DNA of 32,750 bases from Candidatus Zixiibacteriota bacterium (GCA_024278515.1 JAJRTA010000159.1:1-32750), one strand, 5' to 3'. Positions 8,182 to 16,828 are shown, counted from the stretch's first letter. Numbers and translations: made by a program. Notes: generated from the letters alone by a model not told the origin.

Positions 8182-9770
8182 TGATGCGGCGTTCGTTCCT
8201 TATCCAGGTCATAATATTCTGTATTGCTTTCGTTCTGTCGTCTTGTAAAGAGGAACAGGTCACTGAAGACAGGGTCCTGGCGGCGCTCGATTCGCTTGAA
8301 TATCGACTGGAATGGCTGGACTATCGTCTGGCTGAAGAACGGTGGAAATATCTGACCAACGGAACGGATGACTCCCTTTCTTATTTTGAAGATTTGTACA
8401 ACGAGTTGATTTTCACTGACCCTGCTTTTCAAATACTGAAAAGAGGAAGAAACCTTCTTACCAAAGATGAAGATATACGACGCGGGCAAATCCTTTTCTC
8501 CAGATTACTGATTGGTCGTGTCGAGAGTCATCCCGAAATACTGTCGCTCCGTGAACCTGATCGTTCGGGTGGTCCCCGAGTTAAAACGTTTGATCGTGAG
8601 TTGAATTACAATTTCTTTTTGAAAGCGGGAGAGCGGAACCACCGCAGGGATCGCGCCGGACGAGAAACGGAAGCTTTGTTTTTCGCCGAACAAAATGTTT
8701 TCCCCCAGCTCACTCCCCAACTGGTGCGATTACGAAATCAGCAGGCCCGCCGAGAAGGATACAACAGTTTCTTCGCGCTGGCCGCCGCCGCTCTCAATAT
8801 GAATGTTTCGGAATACACAACGCTCCTGGAGCAACTTGATAAAGCCAGTCGTCCGGCGTACCAGACGATTCTCGAACAGTTACGTTCGGAACTTGGCGGC
8901 AGTCAACCGGAAGTGTGGGATCTCGGGTTGTTGCTGGTGTCTGAAACGGAACTGGAACTTGACCGATATCTTACCGCAGATTCACAACGGATATTCGTAT
9001 ACCGTACGTTCGATTCGCTGGGACTATCGCTGGGTGGAATGCCGCTCTACTGGCATGACGAATATGACATCACGCTTAAGCCCGGAGTTCAGAGCATCCC
9101 GGTCAAGCCGCCTTACGATGTTCGTATTTGCGGTATGTATGCTGAGGGACACCGCTGGTCCTCGAGACTGATGGGGCAGGCAGGTCAGGCCGTACACTAT
9201 TTGAATATCGCACAAGACCGGCCGCTCTTTGTAAACAATCTGCATCCTGTCTGGCGGGAGGGGATCAGCAGTCTCTTTGCGTCTCTGTGTTCTGATTCTC
9301 TCTGGCTGGTTCAATATGCGCACGTGCCGCCGGTTACAGCGGGTCGTTTTTTGACCGACGAACGTCGCGCCGGGATCGTGCAACTGCGCATCCTGCTGGC
9401 CCACCTGAAGTTTGAGCACGAGATTTACACGAACTCCGACCGGGATCTCGATAAACTCTACTGGGATATTCTGGAAGAGATGTTGATGATCCCGCGCCAT
9501 GATGATCTGCAATACTGGCGACACATAAGCGCTTTTTTATATCATCCGGTCGAATTACAGGCCGCTCTTTACGGTGACTTGATTGCCGCTCAGACCATTG
9601 CTTATCTTGAAGAACATTACGGTGGTCTGGCAGGGCAACCGGAGTCTTTTTCGTTCCTTGTTCAGAACTACATGCGTTTCGGCAGCCGTTATCCATGGTG
9701 GGAACTGGTCGAGCGCGGCACCGGCGAACCGCTCAATCCAAAATACCTGTTGGAACTACTTGGTTTGTAA
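8181..9770 (+). CDS. lipoprotein resembling an M2/ACE-type metallopeptidase lacking zinc ligands
   Basis: This 529-residue protein begins with a lipoprotein signal (MMRRSFLIQVIIFCIAFVLSSC), so it is probably membrane-anchored outside the cytoplasm. The body is helical and contains VRLRNQQARREGYNSFFAL, typical of M2/M3 gluzincin peptidases. Where such enzymes have HExxH, this one reads GQAGQAVHY (residues 332-340), so both His ligands and the catalytic Glu are gone. A Glu 28 residues after the first motif position (residue 360, WREG) matches the spacing of the third zinc ligand in ACE, as I recall it (His383 to Glu411). A pseudo-peptidase is therefore inferred. It starts on the aroQ stop (TGATG), last in the shikimate operon. 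Why it is there is unknown. Confidence 0.6.
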   Translation: MMRRSFLIQVIIFCIAFVLSSCKEEQVTEDRVLAALDSLEYRLEWLDYRLAEERWKYLTNGTDDSLSYFEDLYNELIFTDPAFQILKRGRNLLTKDEDIRRGQILFSRLLIGRVESHPEILSLREPDRSGGPRVKTFDRELNYNFFLKAGERNHRRDRAGRETEALFFAEQNVFPQLTPQLVRLRNQQARREGYNSFFALAAAALNMNVSEYTTLLEQLDKASRPAYQTILEQLRSELGGSQPEVWDLGLLLVSETELELDRYLTADSQRIFVYRTFDSLGLSLGGMPLYWHDEYDITLKPGVQSIPVKPPYDVRICGMYAEGHRWSSRLMGQAGQAVHYLNIAQDRPLFVNNLHPVWREGISSLFASLCSDSLWLVQYAHVPPVTAGRFLTDERRAGIVQLRILLAHLKFEHEIYTNSDRDLDKLYWDILEEMLMIPRHDDLQYWRHISAFLYHPVELQAALYGDLIAAQTIAYLEEHYGGLAGQPESFSFLVQNYMRFGSRYPWWELVERGTGEPLNPKYLLELLGL

Positions 9771-9861
9771 ACTGAATTGAAACATCCGCTTCAACCGGAT
9801 TCGAATCGCTGACCCGCCCACAATTTCCCTTGTAGCAGTCAACCTGCTTTAGTAGCTTACC

Positions 9862-9901
9862 CCGTTCGTGAACGCGCAATTGATGAGTTTGCGGCGAACG
9901 G
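9862..9901 (+). other. inverted repeat / possible RNA hairpin ahead of the MATE gene
   Basis: CCGTTCG (9862-9868) pairs perfectly with CGAACGG (9895-9901). Inside it CGCAA (9875-9879) pairs with TTGCG (9889-9893), leaving a 9-base apical loop and an asymmetric internal loop. It ends 8 bases before the preferred MATE ATG and has no T-run, so it is not an intrinsic terminator. It could shape initiation or be a protein site. I do not recognise it as a known riboswitch. Confidence 0.35.
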
Positions 9902-9909
9902 CCGGTATT

Positions 9910-11262
9910 ATGAAGACAAACTCCGACAACATAACGAGCGGTCCGATTACCAGGACCGTTTTTTCGCTGGCTTTGCCGGTTGTGCTGGCTATGCTGATGG
10001 AGTTCGCTCTGGCCAGCACGGATTACTTCTGGGTAGGCAAGCTGGGACCGACGGCGCAGGATGCAATTACGTCTTCTATGGTCGTTATCTGGACTATTTT
10101 CGCGTCGATGAGCTTGATCAGTGTCGGTGTGACTGCTGTTGTCGCCCGTTATGTGGGTGCGAAGGAGTTGCATAATGTTGTGTATTTCATCAGGAGCGGA
10201 ATCGCTATGGCCGCGGGGATGGCGCTGATTTTCTCAGTAGTCGGATATTTCCTTACTCCGGAGATGCTCGGCTTTATGGATACCGGCGAGAACACCATGC
10301 GCCATGCCGTTCCCTATTTGCGCATATTTTTTGTGACCTCGCTGTTCTTTTTTATGACCGAGACTGTTAACTCCGTCTTTCGAGCGTCCGGCGATACTCG
10401 CACACCGACCAAAGTCAGCATCATGGTTGTCCTTTTGAACATGGCGCTTGATCCGCTTTTGATTTTCGGATGGGGCCCGGTTCCGGCTCTGGGTGTGGCC
10501 GGAGCCAGCCTGGCCTCGGCTATTGCGATGGGAGTCGGGAGTACTACGATATTCATAAAAATGCTTCGGGGAGGCATGGGATACAGCGTAGCCGGTCTGT
10601 TTTCCGAACGAGCGAAACTTAAACCTATGTTAAAGATAGCCCGTATAGGTCTCCCGCAAAGCACCCAGCAGTTCATTTTCATTTTCGTTTACTGGTTCCT
10701 GATCAAAATCGTACATCAGTTCGGTGAAACCGCGGCGGCGGCTATGGGGATCGGCAACCGGATGGAGTCGTTTTCGTATCTCACCTGCTTTGGCTTTTCG
10801 GTCGCGGCTTCGACTATGGTTGGTCAGAATCTGGGGGCAAATCAGCCGGAGCGTGCGGCTCGTTGCGCCTGGGGAGCCACCGGTTCGGCGGTTGGAATAA
10901 CCTTCATTATATCACTCCTGTTCATCTTTTTGCCGGGGCCGATAGCAGGCATTTTCACACAGGATCCAAATGTGCACAAAATCGCTGTTGACTATTTGAT
11001 CATCCTGGGCCTGTCTCAGACAGCGATGGCCTTTGAAATCGTTCTTGAAGGCGCCTTCGGCGGCGCCGGGGATACCGTACCGCCGATGGTGGTAATGATT
11101 CCGGGATCGGCCATAAGAGTCCCGCTGGCCTACTATCTCTGCTTCGATCTTGACTGGGGCATCAACGGTGTCTGGTGGACCCTGACCATTACTTCCGCTC
11201 TCAAAGCCATTGTCCTTGCTTACTGGTTCAGGCGAGGGCGATGGAAACTTAAAAAAGTATAG
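9910..11262 (+). CDS. MATE-family multidrug/cation efflux transporter
   Basis: This is a polytopic inner-membrane protein of about 450 residues with roughly 12 hydrophobic segments in two similar halves. The family features are an N-terminal GPITRTVFSLALPVVLAM, then TDYFWVGKLGP, VFRASGDTRTPTKV, and the second-half copy GAFGGAGDTVPP. MATE proteins export drugs or metabolites in exchange for H+ or Na+; the substrate here cannot be told. The ATG at 9910 is preferred over the track's GTG at 9868 because it fits the usual short N-terminus and the upstream stretch lies in a hairpin. No clear ribosome site is seen for either start. It stands alone, about 140 bases after the aromatic operon, and could be read through from it. 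Confidence 0.93.
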   Translation: MKTNSDNITSGPITRTVFSLALPVVLAMLMEFALASTDYFWVGKLGPTAQDAITSSMVVIWTIFASMSLISVGVTAVVARYVGAKELHNVVYFIRSGIAMAAGMALIFSVVGYFLTPEMLGFMDTGENTMRHAVPYLRIFFVTSLFFFMTETVNSVFRASGDTRTPTKVSIMVVLLNMALDPLLIFGWGPVPALGVAGASLASAIAMGVGSTTIFIKMLRGGMGYSVAGLFSERAKLKPMLKIARIGLPQSTQQFIFIFVYWFLIKIVHQFGETAAAAMGIGNRMESFSYLTCFGFSVAASTMVGQNLGANQPERAARCAWGATGSAVGITFIISLLFIFLPGPIAGIFTQDPNVHKIAVDYLIILGLSQTAMAFEIVLEGAFGGAGDTVPPMVVMIPGSAIRVPLAYYLCFDLDWGINGVWWTLTITSALKAIVLAYWFRRGRWKLKKV

Positions 11263-11311
11263 TTAAACTCATTTCTGAAAAAACTCAGGCTTCCTTCAAG
11301 CCAACATCTTG

Positions 11312-11340
11312 TTGATTTACCGATGATTCCGGGCTACAAT
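11312..11340 (+). promoter_or_regulatory. putative sigma70 promoter for the FAH-family gene
   Basis: TTGATT (11312-11317) and TACAAT (11335-11340) are separated by exactly 17 bases in the gap after the MATE gene. Start of transcription would be near 11347, about 26 bases before the ATG at 11373. This is consistent with a separate transcript. Confidence 0.55.
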
Positions 11341-11372
11341 AGTGCGGTAAAAATGATTGCAGTGAGGAAACA

Positions 11373-12158
11373 ATGACAGAACGCTTTATCCGCTTCACCA
11401 ACCCTGAAACCAACCGGCATGTTTTCGGCAAACTGGACAAAGATCGTGTTACACCGCTCAACGCCGCGCCATGGGATAATCCGGTTTCGGGCAACGAGAC
11501 CTTCACTATTGATGAAATAAATATGGCCGCTCCGGTTACACCTTCGAAGATTGTCTGCATAGGTCTCAACTATCATGCTCATGTAAAAGCGTCGCAGTCG
11601 GCTGACAACGCTCCCGAGCAACCGCTGATTTTTCTGAAACCATCATCGTCGATAATCGGGCCGGGCGAGGCGATCGTTCATACCGCTCAGGCGGAAAGAG
11701 TCGACTATGAAGCCGAACTGGGCGTGGTTATCGGAAGAACAGCCAAAAACATCCCGCGTGAAAAAGCTGATGAGTATATCTTCGGCCTGACCTGTGTCAA
11801 CGATGTCACCGCGCGCGATATTCAGAAAAAAGACGGTCAGTGGAGCCGGGCCAAAGGATTTGATACATTTTGCCCGGTCGGACCGTGGATTGTCACCGGG
11901 ATCGACTATCATGACCTTCTGGTTGAGGGCATACTTAACGGTGAGGTGATGCAGTCCGGACGCACTTCGTTGATGATTTTCGACATCCCGTTCCTGGTGA
12001 GTTATATCTCATCTATAATGACTCTTTATCCGGGCGATCTGATTTCCACCGGGACACCTGCCGGTATTGCTCCTATGAAGCCGGGGGATAAAATCGAAGT
12101 TCGAGTCGAAAATGTCGGATCGCTGACAAATCCGATCGTCGGCCCGGATGGAGCCTGA
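11373..12158 (+). CDS. fumarylacetoacetate hydrolase (FAH) family protein
   Basis: This 261-residue protein has an N-terminal cap followed by the FAH fold. The landmarks are CIGLNYHAH, PLIFLKPSSSIIGPG, the metal-site VDYEAELGVVIG, CVNDVTARDIQ, KGFDTFCPVGPWIV and DLISTGTPAGIAPMKPGD. Members hydrolyse or tautomerise C-C bonds in 2-keto acids (for example hydroxyhepta-dienedioate isomerase, acylpyruvases and oxaloacetate tautomerases). The exact substrate is not predictable, and no aromatic-degradation genes are nearby, so a housekeeping keto-acid role is more likely than catabolism. The ATG at 11373 has GTGAGGA upstream and its own promoter-like sequence. It appears intact. Confidence 0.92.
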   Translation: MTERFIRFTNPETNRHVFGKLDKDRVTPLNAAPWDNPVSGNETFTIDEINMAAPVTPSKIVCIGLNYHAHVKASQSADNAPEQPLIFLKPSSSIIGPGEAIVHTAQAERVDYEAELGVVIGRTAKNIPREKADEYIFGLTCVNDVTARDIQKKDGQWSRAKGFDTFCPVGPWIVTGIDYHDLLVEGILNGEVMQSGRTSLMIFDIPFLVSYISSIMTLYPGDLISTGTPAGIAPMKPGDKIEVRVENVGSLTNPIVGPDGA

Positions 12159-12245
12159 TGTCGAACTGTATTCGCTTACCTGTGTATTACAGTTGAGCAA
12201 TCTTTTCTGTTGAGATGTCGACGATGAAAGGTCAGTAAGCAACAA

Positions 12246-13436
12246 ATGACCGACCGGCTATACTATAACGACAGCAGCCTTCTTGAGTTTGAAGGTACAA
12301 TCGTCAATGTTGATCAAAAGGACGGTAAATATCTTACTACACTCGACCGCTCGGCGTTTTATCCCACATCGGGCGGGCAGCAGTTTGACACTGGAACGCT
12401 GAACGATATCGCGATCATCGACGTGCGCGAGGACGATGACGGCTCAGTTGTACATTACTCCGAAAAACCGGCAGGTAAAATCGGTGACCAGGTGCGCGGC
12501 CGTATCGACAAGCATCGCAGGCAACGTCACTGCCGACTGCACACCGCGCAGCATATTCTCAGTCATATTACCTGGAGCAGTTTCGAGTTGCTGACCGTCT
12601 CGGTTCATCTGGGTGAAGAATACGGCGCCGTCGAACTGGAAGGGCGTTTTCTTCCCGCCGATGAAATTGTCCGGGTGGAGGATCGGGCCAACGAAATCAT
12701 CCGTGAGTCTCTTCCGGTGGAGATAATCTTTGCCGCAGGTGACGATATCGCTAAAATACCCCTGAGAAAGCCGCCTAAACGGTCGGGGAAAATTCGTGTG
12801 ATAAATATCGGCGGGCTGGAGTATTCAGCCTGCGGCGGAACGCACTGCCGCAACACATCGGAGCTTGGGCTGATCAAACTGATCGGTGTGGAGAAACTCC
12901 GCGGACATATGCTGATCAAGTTTCTCGTTGGTGAGCTGGCGATAGCAGACTACCGCGCCCGTTTCGATGTCACCGCCAGGCTTTCCAAAAAACTGACCTG
13001 TCATATTTCCGACCTGCCGGACAAGGTTGATTCTCTGACCGCCGAACAAAAGAAGCTCAAACATGAACTCTCGGCCGTCTATAAAGAACTGCTGCCTCTT
13101 CGCGCCGGGCAACTGGCCGAGCCGGTAATCGGTAAAGCCGGGAAGCTGGTCTGTGCTGTTACTGATCTGCCCGATCCGAAACTGCTTATGCAACTGGCTC
13201 CGCTTGTCGCCGAAAAAATCTGCGGTGTCGCGCTTCTTGGTCAGGATTCGCGTCTGGTGGCCGCTGTGTCCGGATCTTCGGAGTATGATGCCCGTCTGAT
13301 TGTCAAGACACTCTCGGAAAAGTTCGGTATCAAGGGGGGCGGCAGCCGCACGCTTGCGCAAATGGGTGGCGCTGATATGGAATTGCTGTCCGAATACGAG
13401 CGGTTCATAAAAGCTCTGATGGAAAATAACAAATGA
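12246..13436 (+). CDS. free-standing alanyl-tRNA editing protein (AlaX type, with DHHA1 domain)
   Basis: This 396-residue protein resembles the editing half of alanyl-tRNA synthetase without the aminoacylation core. It has a beta-barrel segment (YPTSGGQQFDTG), the zinc-binding HCRLHTAQHILSH near residue 95, and SACGGTHCRNTSELG near residue 195. A coiled-coil linker follows, then a C-terminal DHHA1 domain ending KGGGSRTLAQMGGAD. AlaX proteins hydrolyse mischarged Ser-tRNA-Ala or Gly-tRNA-Ala in trans; the long form with DHHA1 fits here. No synthetase motifs are present, so it is not alaS. The start at 12246 follows AAGCAACAA with no strong ribosome site. Its stop overlaps the upstream lptD start (ATGA), linking it to the envelope gene. 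Confidence 0.9.
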   Translation: MTDRLYYNDSSLLEFEGTIVNVDQKDGKYLTTLDRSAFYPTSGGQQFDTGTLNDIAIIDVREDDDGSVVHYSEKPAGKIGDQVRGRIDKHRRQRHCRLHTAQHILSHITWSSFELLTVSVHLGEEYGAVELEGRFLPADEIVRVEDRANEIIRESLPVEIIFAAGDDIAKIPLRKPPKRSGKIRVINIGGLEYSACGGTHCRNTSELGLIKLIGVEKLRGHMLIKFLVGELAIADYRARFDVTARLSKKLTCHISDLPDKVDSLTAEQKKLKHELSAVYKELLPLRAGQLAEPVIGKAGKLVCAVTDLPDPKLLMQLAPLVAEKICGVALLGQDSRLVAAVSGSSEYDARLIVKTLSEKFGIKGGGSRTLAQMGGADMELLSEYERFIKALMENNK

Positions 13437-13522
13437 CTGCCCGGTTGTTCATTTGCCTGATGCTGGCAACGGCAGCGATTGTAGCCGCCGATAATGATTA
13501 GCCCGAAATCACGCTTACCGAC
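13433..13522 (+). other. lptD signal-peptide segment ending in an in-frame TAG
   Basis: An ATG at 13433 overlaps the AlaX stop (ATGA) and reads MTARLFICLMLATAAIVAA followed by DND and TAG (13499-13501). The reading frame continues without shift into PEITLTD and the ATG at 13523 used by the ORF track. The segment is a convincing Sec signal peptide with a VAA cleavage site, which the downstream LptD body needs for export. The ATG at 13523 has no ribosome site. So the true gene is very likely 13433-16828 with one amber codon inside it. This could be a sequencing or assembly error, a nonsense mutation or readthrough. Confidence 0.8.
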
Positions 13523-16500
13523 ATGGACGAGCTTGAAGTGCTCATGAAGGATGGCAAGTATCTTTCTTACATCACCGGTAACGTCGTTTTTGAAACAGAG
13601 AGCGGGAAAATCTATTGCGACTCGGCGGTCTGGTCGCAGGATGAATACATCAGGCTCAACGGAAATGTTCGTGTCGTCGACTCCGCGTACAGTCTTCTGG
13701 CCGACTCGGTTTACTATAACCTGATAGATTCACTGGCAATTGCCTACGGCGAACGTGTAGAGCTGTGGTCTTTCAAGGATTCGGTCTATGCGGTCGGACC
13801 GTACGCGGTGTACGACCGTCGAGCCGGTGATTTCTTTATGAACCAGCGACCGCTGCTTTACCTGAAATATCCGGACAGCAGCAGCATGATCGAGGTGCTG
13901 GCCGACTCCATTATCTACCTCGGCGATTCATCGAAGGCTACGGCGGCCGGCGATGTGGTCATATCGTCCAATGAGTTTTCATCCAACTCCGGTTTCGCGC
14001 AGTTCTTCGGCGAGGCCGACAGTCTGGCGCTTCGTGAAAGTCCGACAGCACAACGAGGCGGTTCAAAACTTTCCGGGGGAGAGATTACTATCCGCTACGA
14101 GAATGATCTCATACGTGAGATTGTCGTACAGGATTCCGCTCACGGTGAGTTTACACAACCGGTCGATACCGGCGGCTTGTATGAAGATAAATCTATTTTA
14201 TCGGGTGCCCGGATCGTAATGAAGTTCAACAACGGACTGCTCAACCAGATCATCTGTACCGAACAGGCGTACTCCTGGTATTACCCTTCATCCCGGGGAG
14301 GACAGGAGTTCAATGAAAACTCCGTTTCCGGCGATACTATACGATTCCGGGTCAACAATGAGACTTTGCTGGCGGTGGAAGTCACCGGCGGAGCTATCGG
14401 TTCGTATGTAAACGGACGTCTTGCGCCGGGTGATTCCGTGGTAGTCCTGAGCGCCGATACGGTCGATTACGACGCACAATATATTATTTACGACCTTTCA
14501 GACTCGATGATCACTCTGCACGAGGGCAGCCATGTAACCTCCGGTCCGGTATCGTTAGCGGCGCAGAGAGTGGAGTTCGACACCAGGGCGAGTATTATCG
14601 AAGCCTTCTCGGCATTAACCCGACCGGTTGGAAATGACAGCCTGACCCCGCCTGAGCAGGAAATAACTCTCCAGCCTAATGACATCCCGGTTGAACTTAA
14701 AGACGGTGATCAGGTGATGGTCGGCAACTATCTTGAATATTCACTGATTACGAAAAAAGGTAGGATCGTCAAATCGAAATCGTCCTACGACAAAGGATTC
14801 TATTACGGCGAAAAACTGTTCCGGGAGCAGGAAAACATATTCTATATTGAAAACGGCAATTACACTACTTGTGACCTTGATGAGCCACATTTTCATTTTC
14901 ACTCTAAGGACTTGAAGCTGATCGAAGGTGACAAGCTGATCGCGCGGCCGGTTGAGTTCTATCTTGGACGGGTTCCGCTTCTGACCATACCGTACTATGT
15001 GTTTCCTCTGAAACGGGGCCGTCACTCAGGATTTTTGCCGTTCAGCTTCGGTAATTTCGAACGTGGGGTGCGATATGTGCGTGACCTCGGGTATTTCTGG
15101 GCCGCGTCGGAATACTGGGACTGGCTGGGGTCGTTCGATATCTATGACAACCGCAATACCTGGACCTTCAACACGCGGATGCGTTTCGCCAAACGGTACG
15201 TGATCGAAAACACTTACATCTCCGGATCGTTTACTCGCGAGAACCTGTTCAGCAGTTCTTCCGCTACCGAGAGCCGTCGTGACCGCTACGCAATCAAGGG
15301 ATCATACAACCACAACATAACCCCTTCTCTGCAACTTAAAGCTTACGGCGAATACCAGTCGGATAACACATATTATAGTGATTTCTCGCCAAACCTCGAT
15401 GAAATATTGAATCGTTCACTCAAATCTCAGGCCACGATTTCCAGGCGATGGGAGAACGGTATTTCGGCCAGCGCTACCTTTTCTCATACCGAGAACCTTG
15501 ATTATGAAACGCGCACCGATAACCTGCCAAACGCCACACTGTCACTGCCGACGATTTTTATCTTTGGTAACGGAAGCCGTGACGCTGACGGTAAGCTCCG
15601 CCAGAAATGGTACCACAGTTTCGCTTTCCGCTATCAGCCCAGTATGATCAATTTTTCGAGCCGTAAGACCGATTCGGTGACTCTGATTCCGCCTGCCGAT
15701 ACGGTGGGTAGTCCGGTGATCAAGTATGCGAAGCGGAGCCGCAAGAAGTATACTTCGATCTCGCACCGGCCGTCACTTACATTGCCGCGGATAAAACTGG
15801 GACCTTACATAAACATAGTGCCGAGTGTCGGATACAGCGAAACCTGGGTGCAAATCTACCGGACCGATCAATCGGAAGCGGCGGGTGTCGAACCTGGTTC
15901 CTATCGTACTTATACCTGGAACGCCGGTGTTTCCGCTTCGACCAAGCTGTATGGCACTATTTATCCAAATATCGGACCATTACTCGGCCTCAGACATGTT
16001 ATCACTCCAACCGTAAGCTATACCTATCGCCCGGAGGTAGATCGTCACCCGGAGGTCCGTGCCTACGCAGGCGGTGTGTCGAGCACCAAAGCCTCGTCTG
16101 TCGGTTTCAACCTTGTTCAGGATTTTCAGGCCAGGACCAAATCGGGGGAGAGCGAACACGACTTCGGTCTCAATCTGAGCTCCGGATTCAGCTACAACTT
16201 TGAAGCGGATAACAGACCCCTGAGTTTGCTTACGACCAGATTTCAGTTTAGCGGGATACCCAAATTGACCCTGACCGGCGATATGACGCATTCTTTCTAT
16301 GACCCGGACAACCAGGATGACGACGAGGCGCACCTCTGGTCGCCTTATCGACAGAGTTTCAACATCCGTACCAGCACCAGCCTTAAAGGGATATTCCCGC
16401 TGTTCGATGAATCCAAAGCAATCCCGATGGGTGCGGATTCCGCTTCACAGTTTGGGGCTGGTACCAGCACCGGTTCGACTTCAAGAGGAAGTTGGGATTG

Positions 16501-16828
16501 CCGGCTTGATTACAGTTATGGTGAGTCCGGACGTGGCGCAACATGGAAGAAAACCAGCTCATTTTTTGTCAACATCTCCTTCAATTTCAACCTAACCGCC
16601 ACCACCAGAGTTACTTACACCCAGCGTTACGATTTCCTCGAAAGTAAAACCATCAGCAGTCGGGTCAACATAGTTAAGAAACTGCACTGCTGGAGCGGGT
16701 CGCTTTATTGGGTGCCGATCGGGCCGAATCGGGGCTTTGGCTTCAAACTGTTCGTGACCGAGATGCCGGAAATCAAGATCGATAATGGACACGATAGCTT
16801 CACCAGCGGTCTGCAAGCCTATCGATAG
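13523..16828 (+). CDS. lptD: LPS-assembly protein LptD-like outer-membrane protein (body)
   Basis: LptD inserts lipopolysaccharide into the outer leaflet of the outer membrane. Residues 1 to about 430 of this ORF are OstA-like beta-jellyroll repeats (for example YITGNVVFETESGKIYCDSA, with recurring DS-rich turns) that would bridge the periplasm. From about residue 450 (YTTCDLDEPHFHFH, then IPYYVFPLKRGRHSGFLP) the rest is a long alternating-hydrophobic barrel rich in Tyr, Ser and Arg. The 1101 residues are longer than E. coli LptD, as seen in FCB-type homologues. As listed, the ORF lacks a signal peptide; one lies immediately upstream, cut off by an in-frame TAG at 13499. The gene itself ends with TAG. 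It is coupled to the AlaX gene and followed by a weak terminator. Confidence 0.85.
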   Translation: MDELEVLMKDGKYLSYITGNVVFETESGKIYCDSAVWSQDEYIRLNGNVRVVDSAYSLLADSVYYNLIDSLAIAYGERVELWSFKDSVYAVGPYAVYDRRAGDFFMNQRPLLYLKYPDSSSMIEVLADSIIYLGDSSKATAAGDVVISSNEFSSNSGFAQFFGEADSLALRESPTAQRGGSKLSGGEITIRYENDLIREIVVQDSAHGEFTQPVDTGGLYEDKSILSGARIVMKFNNGLLNQIICTEQAYSWYYPSSRGGQEFNENSVSGDTIRFRVNNETLLAVEVTGGAIGSYVNGRLAPGDSVVVLSADTVDYDAQYIIYDLSDSMITLHEGSHVTSGPVSLAAQRVEFDTRASIIEAFSALTRPVGNDSLTPPEQEITLQPNDIPVELKDGDQVMVGNYLEYSLITKKGRIVKSKSSYDKGFYYGEKLFREQENIFYIENGNYTTCDLDEPHFHFHSKDLKLIEGDKLIARPVEFYLGRVPLLTIPYYVFPLKRGRHSGFLPFSFGNFERGVRYVRDLGYFWAASEYWDWLGSFDIYDNRNTWTFNTRMRFAKRYVIENTYISGSFTRENLFSSSSATESRRDRYAIKGSYNHNITPSLQLKAYGEYQSDNTYYSDFSPNLDEILNRSLKSQATISRRWENGISASATFSHTENLDYETRTDNLPNATLSLPTIFIFGNGSRDADGKLRQKWYHSFAFRYQPSMINFSSRKTDSVTLIPPADTVGSPVIKYAKRSRKKYTSISHRPSLTLPRIKLGPYINIVPSVGYSETWVQIYRTDQSEAAGVEPGSYRTYTWNAGVSASTKLYGTIYPNIGPLLGLRHVITPTVSYTYRPEVDRHPEVRAYAGGVSSTKASSVGFNLVQDFQARTKSGESEHDFGLNLSSGFSYNFEADNRPLSLLTTRFQFSGIPKLTLTGDMTHSFYDPDNQDDDEAHLWSPYRQSFNIRTSTSLKGIFPLFDESKAIPMGADSASQFGAGTSTGSTSRGSWDCRLDYSYGESGRGATWKKTSSFFVNISFNFNLTATTRVTYTQRYDFLESKTISSRVNIVKKLHCWSGSLYWVPIGPNRGFGFKLFVTEMPEIKIDNGHDSFTSGLQAYR

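Noticed and set aside
9790-9860. tRNA-like GGATTCGAATC (T-arm-like) in the gap before the MATE gene
   Set aside because: The flanking bases do not form a T-stem, and no acceptor stem or anticodon arm can be built on either strand.
11288-11302. GGCTT-CCTTC-AAGCC hairpin after the MATE gene
   Set aside because: The 5-base-pair stem lacks a T-run on the + strand. The T-run is on the minus strand, where no gene converges.
12164-12194. AACTGTA...TACAGTT inverted repeat after the FAH-family gene
   Set aside because: A seven-base stem with a 17-base loop and no T-run is too weak for a terminator, and no repressor gene is nearby to suggest an operator.
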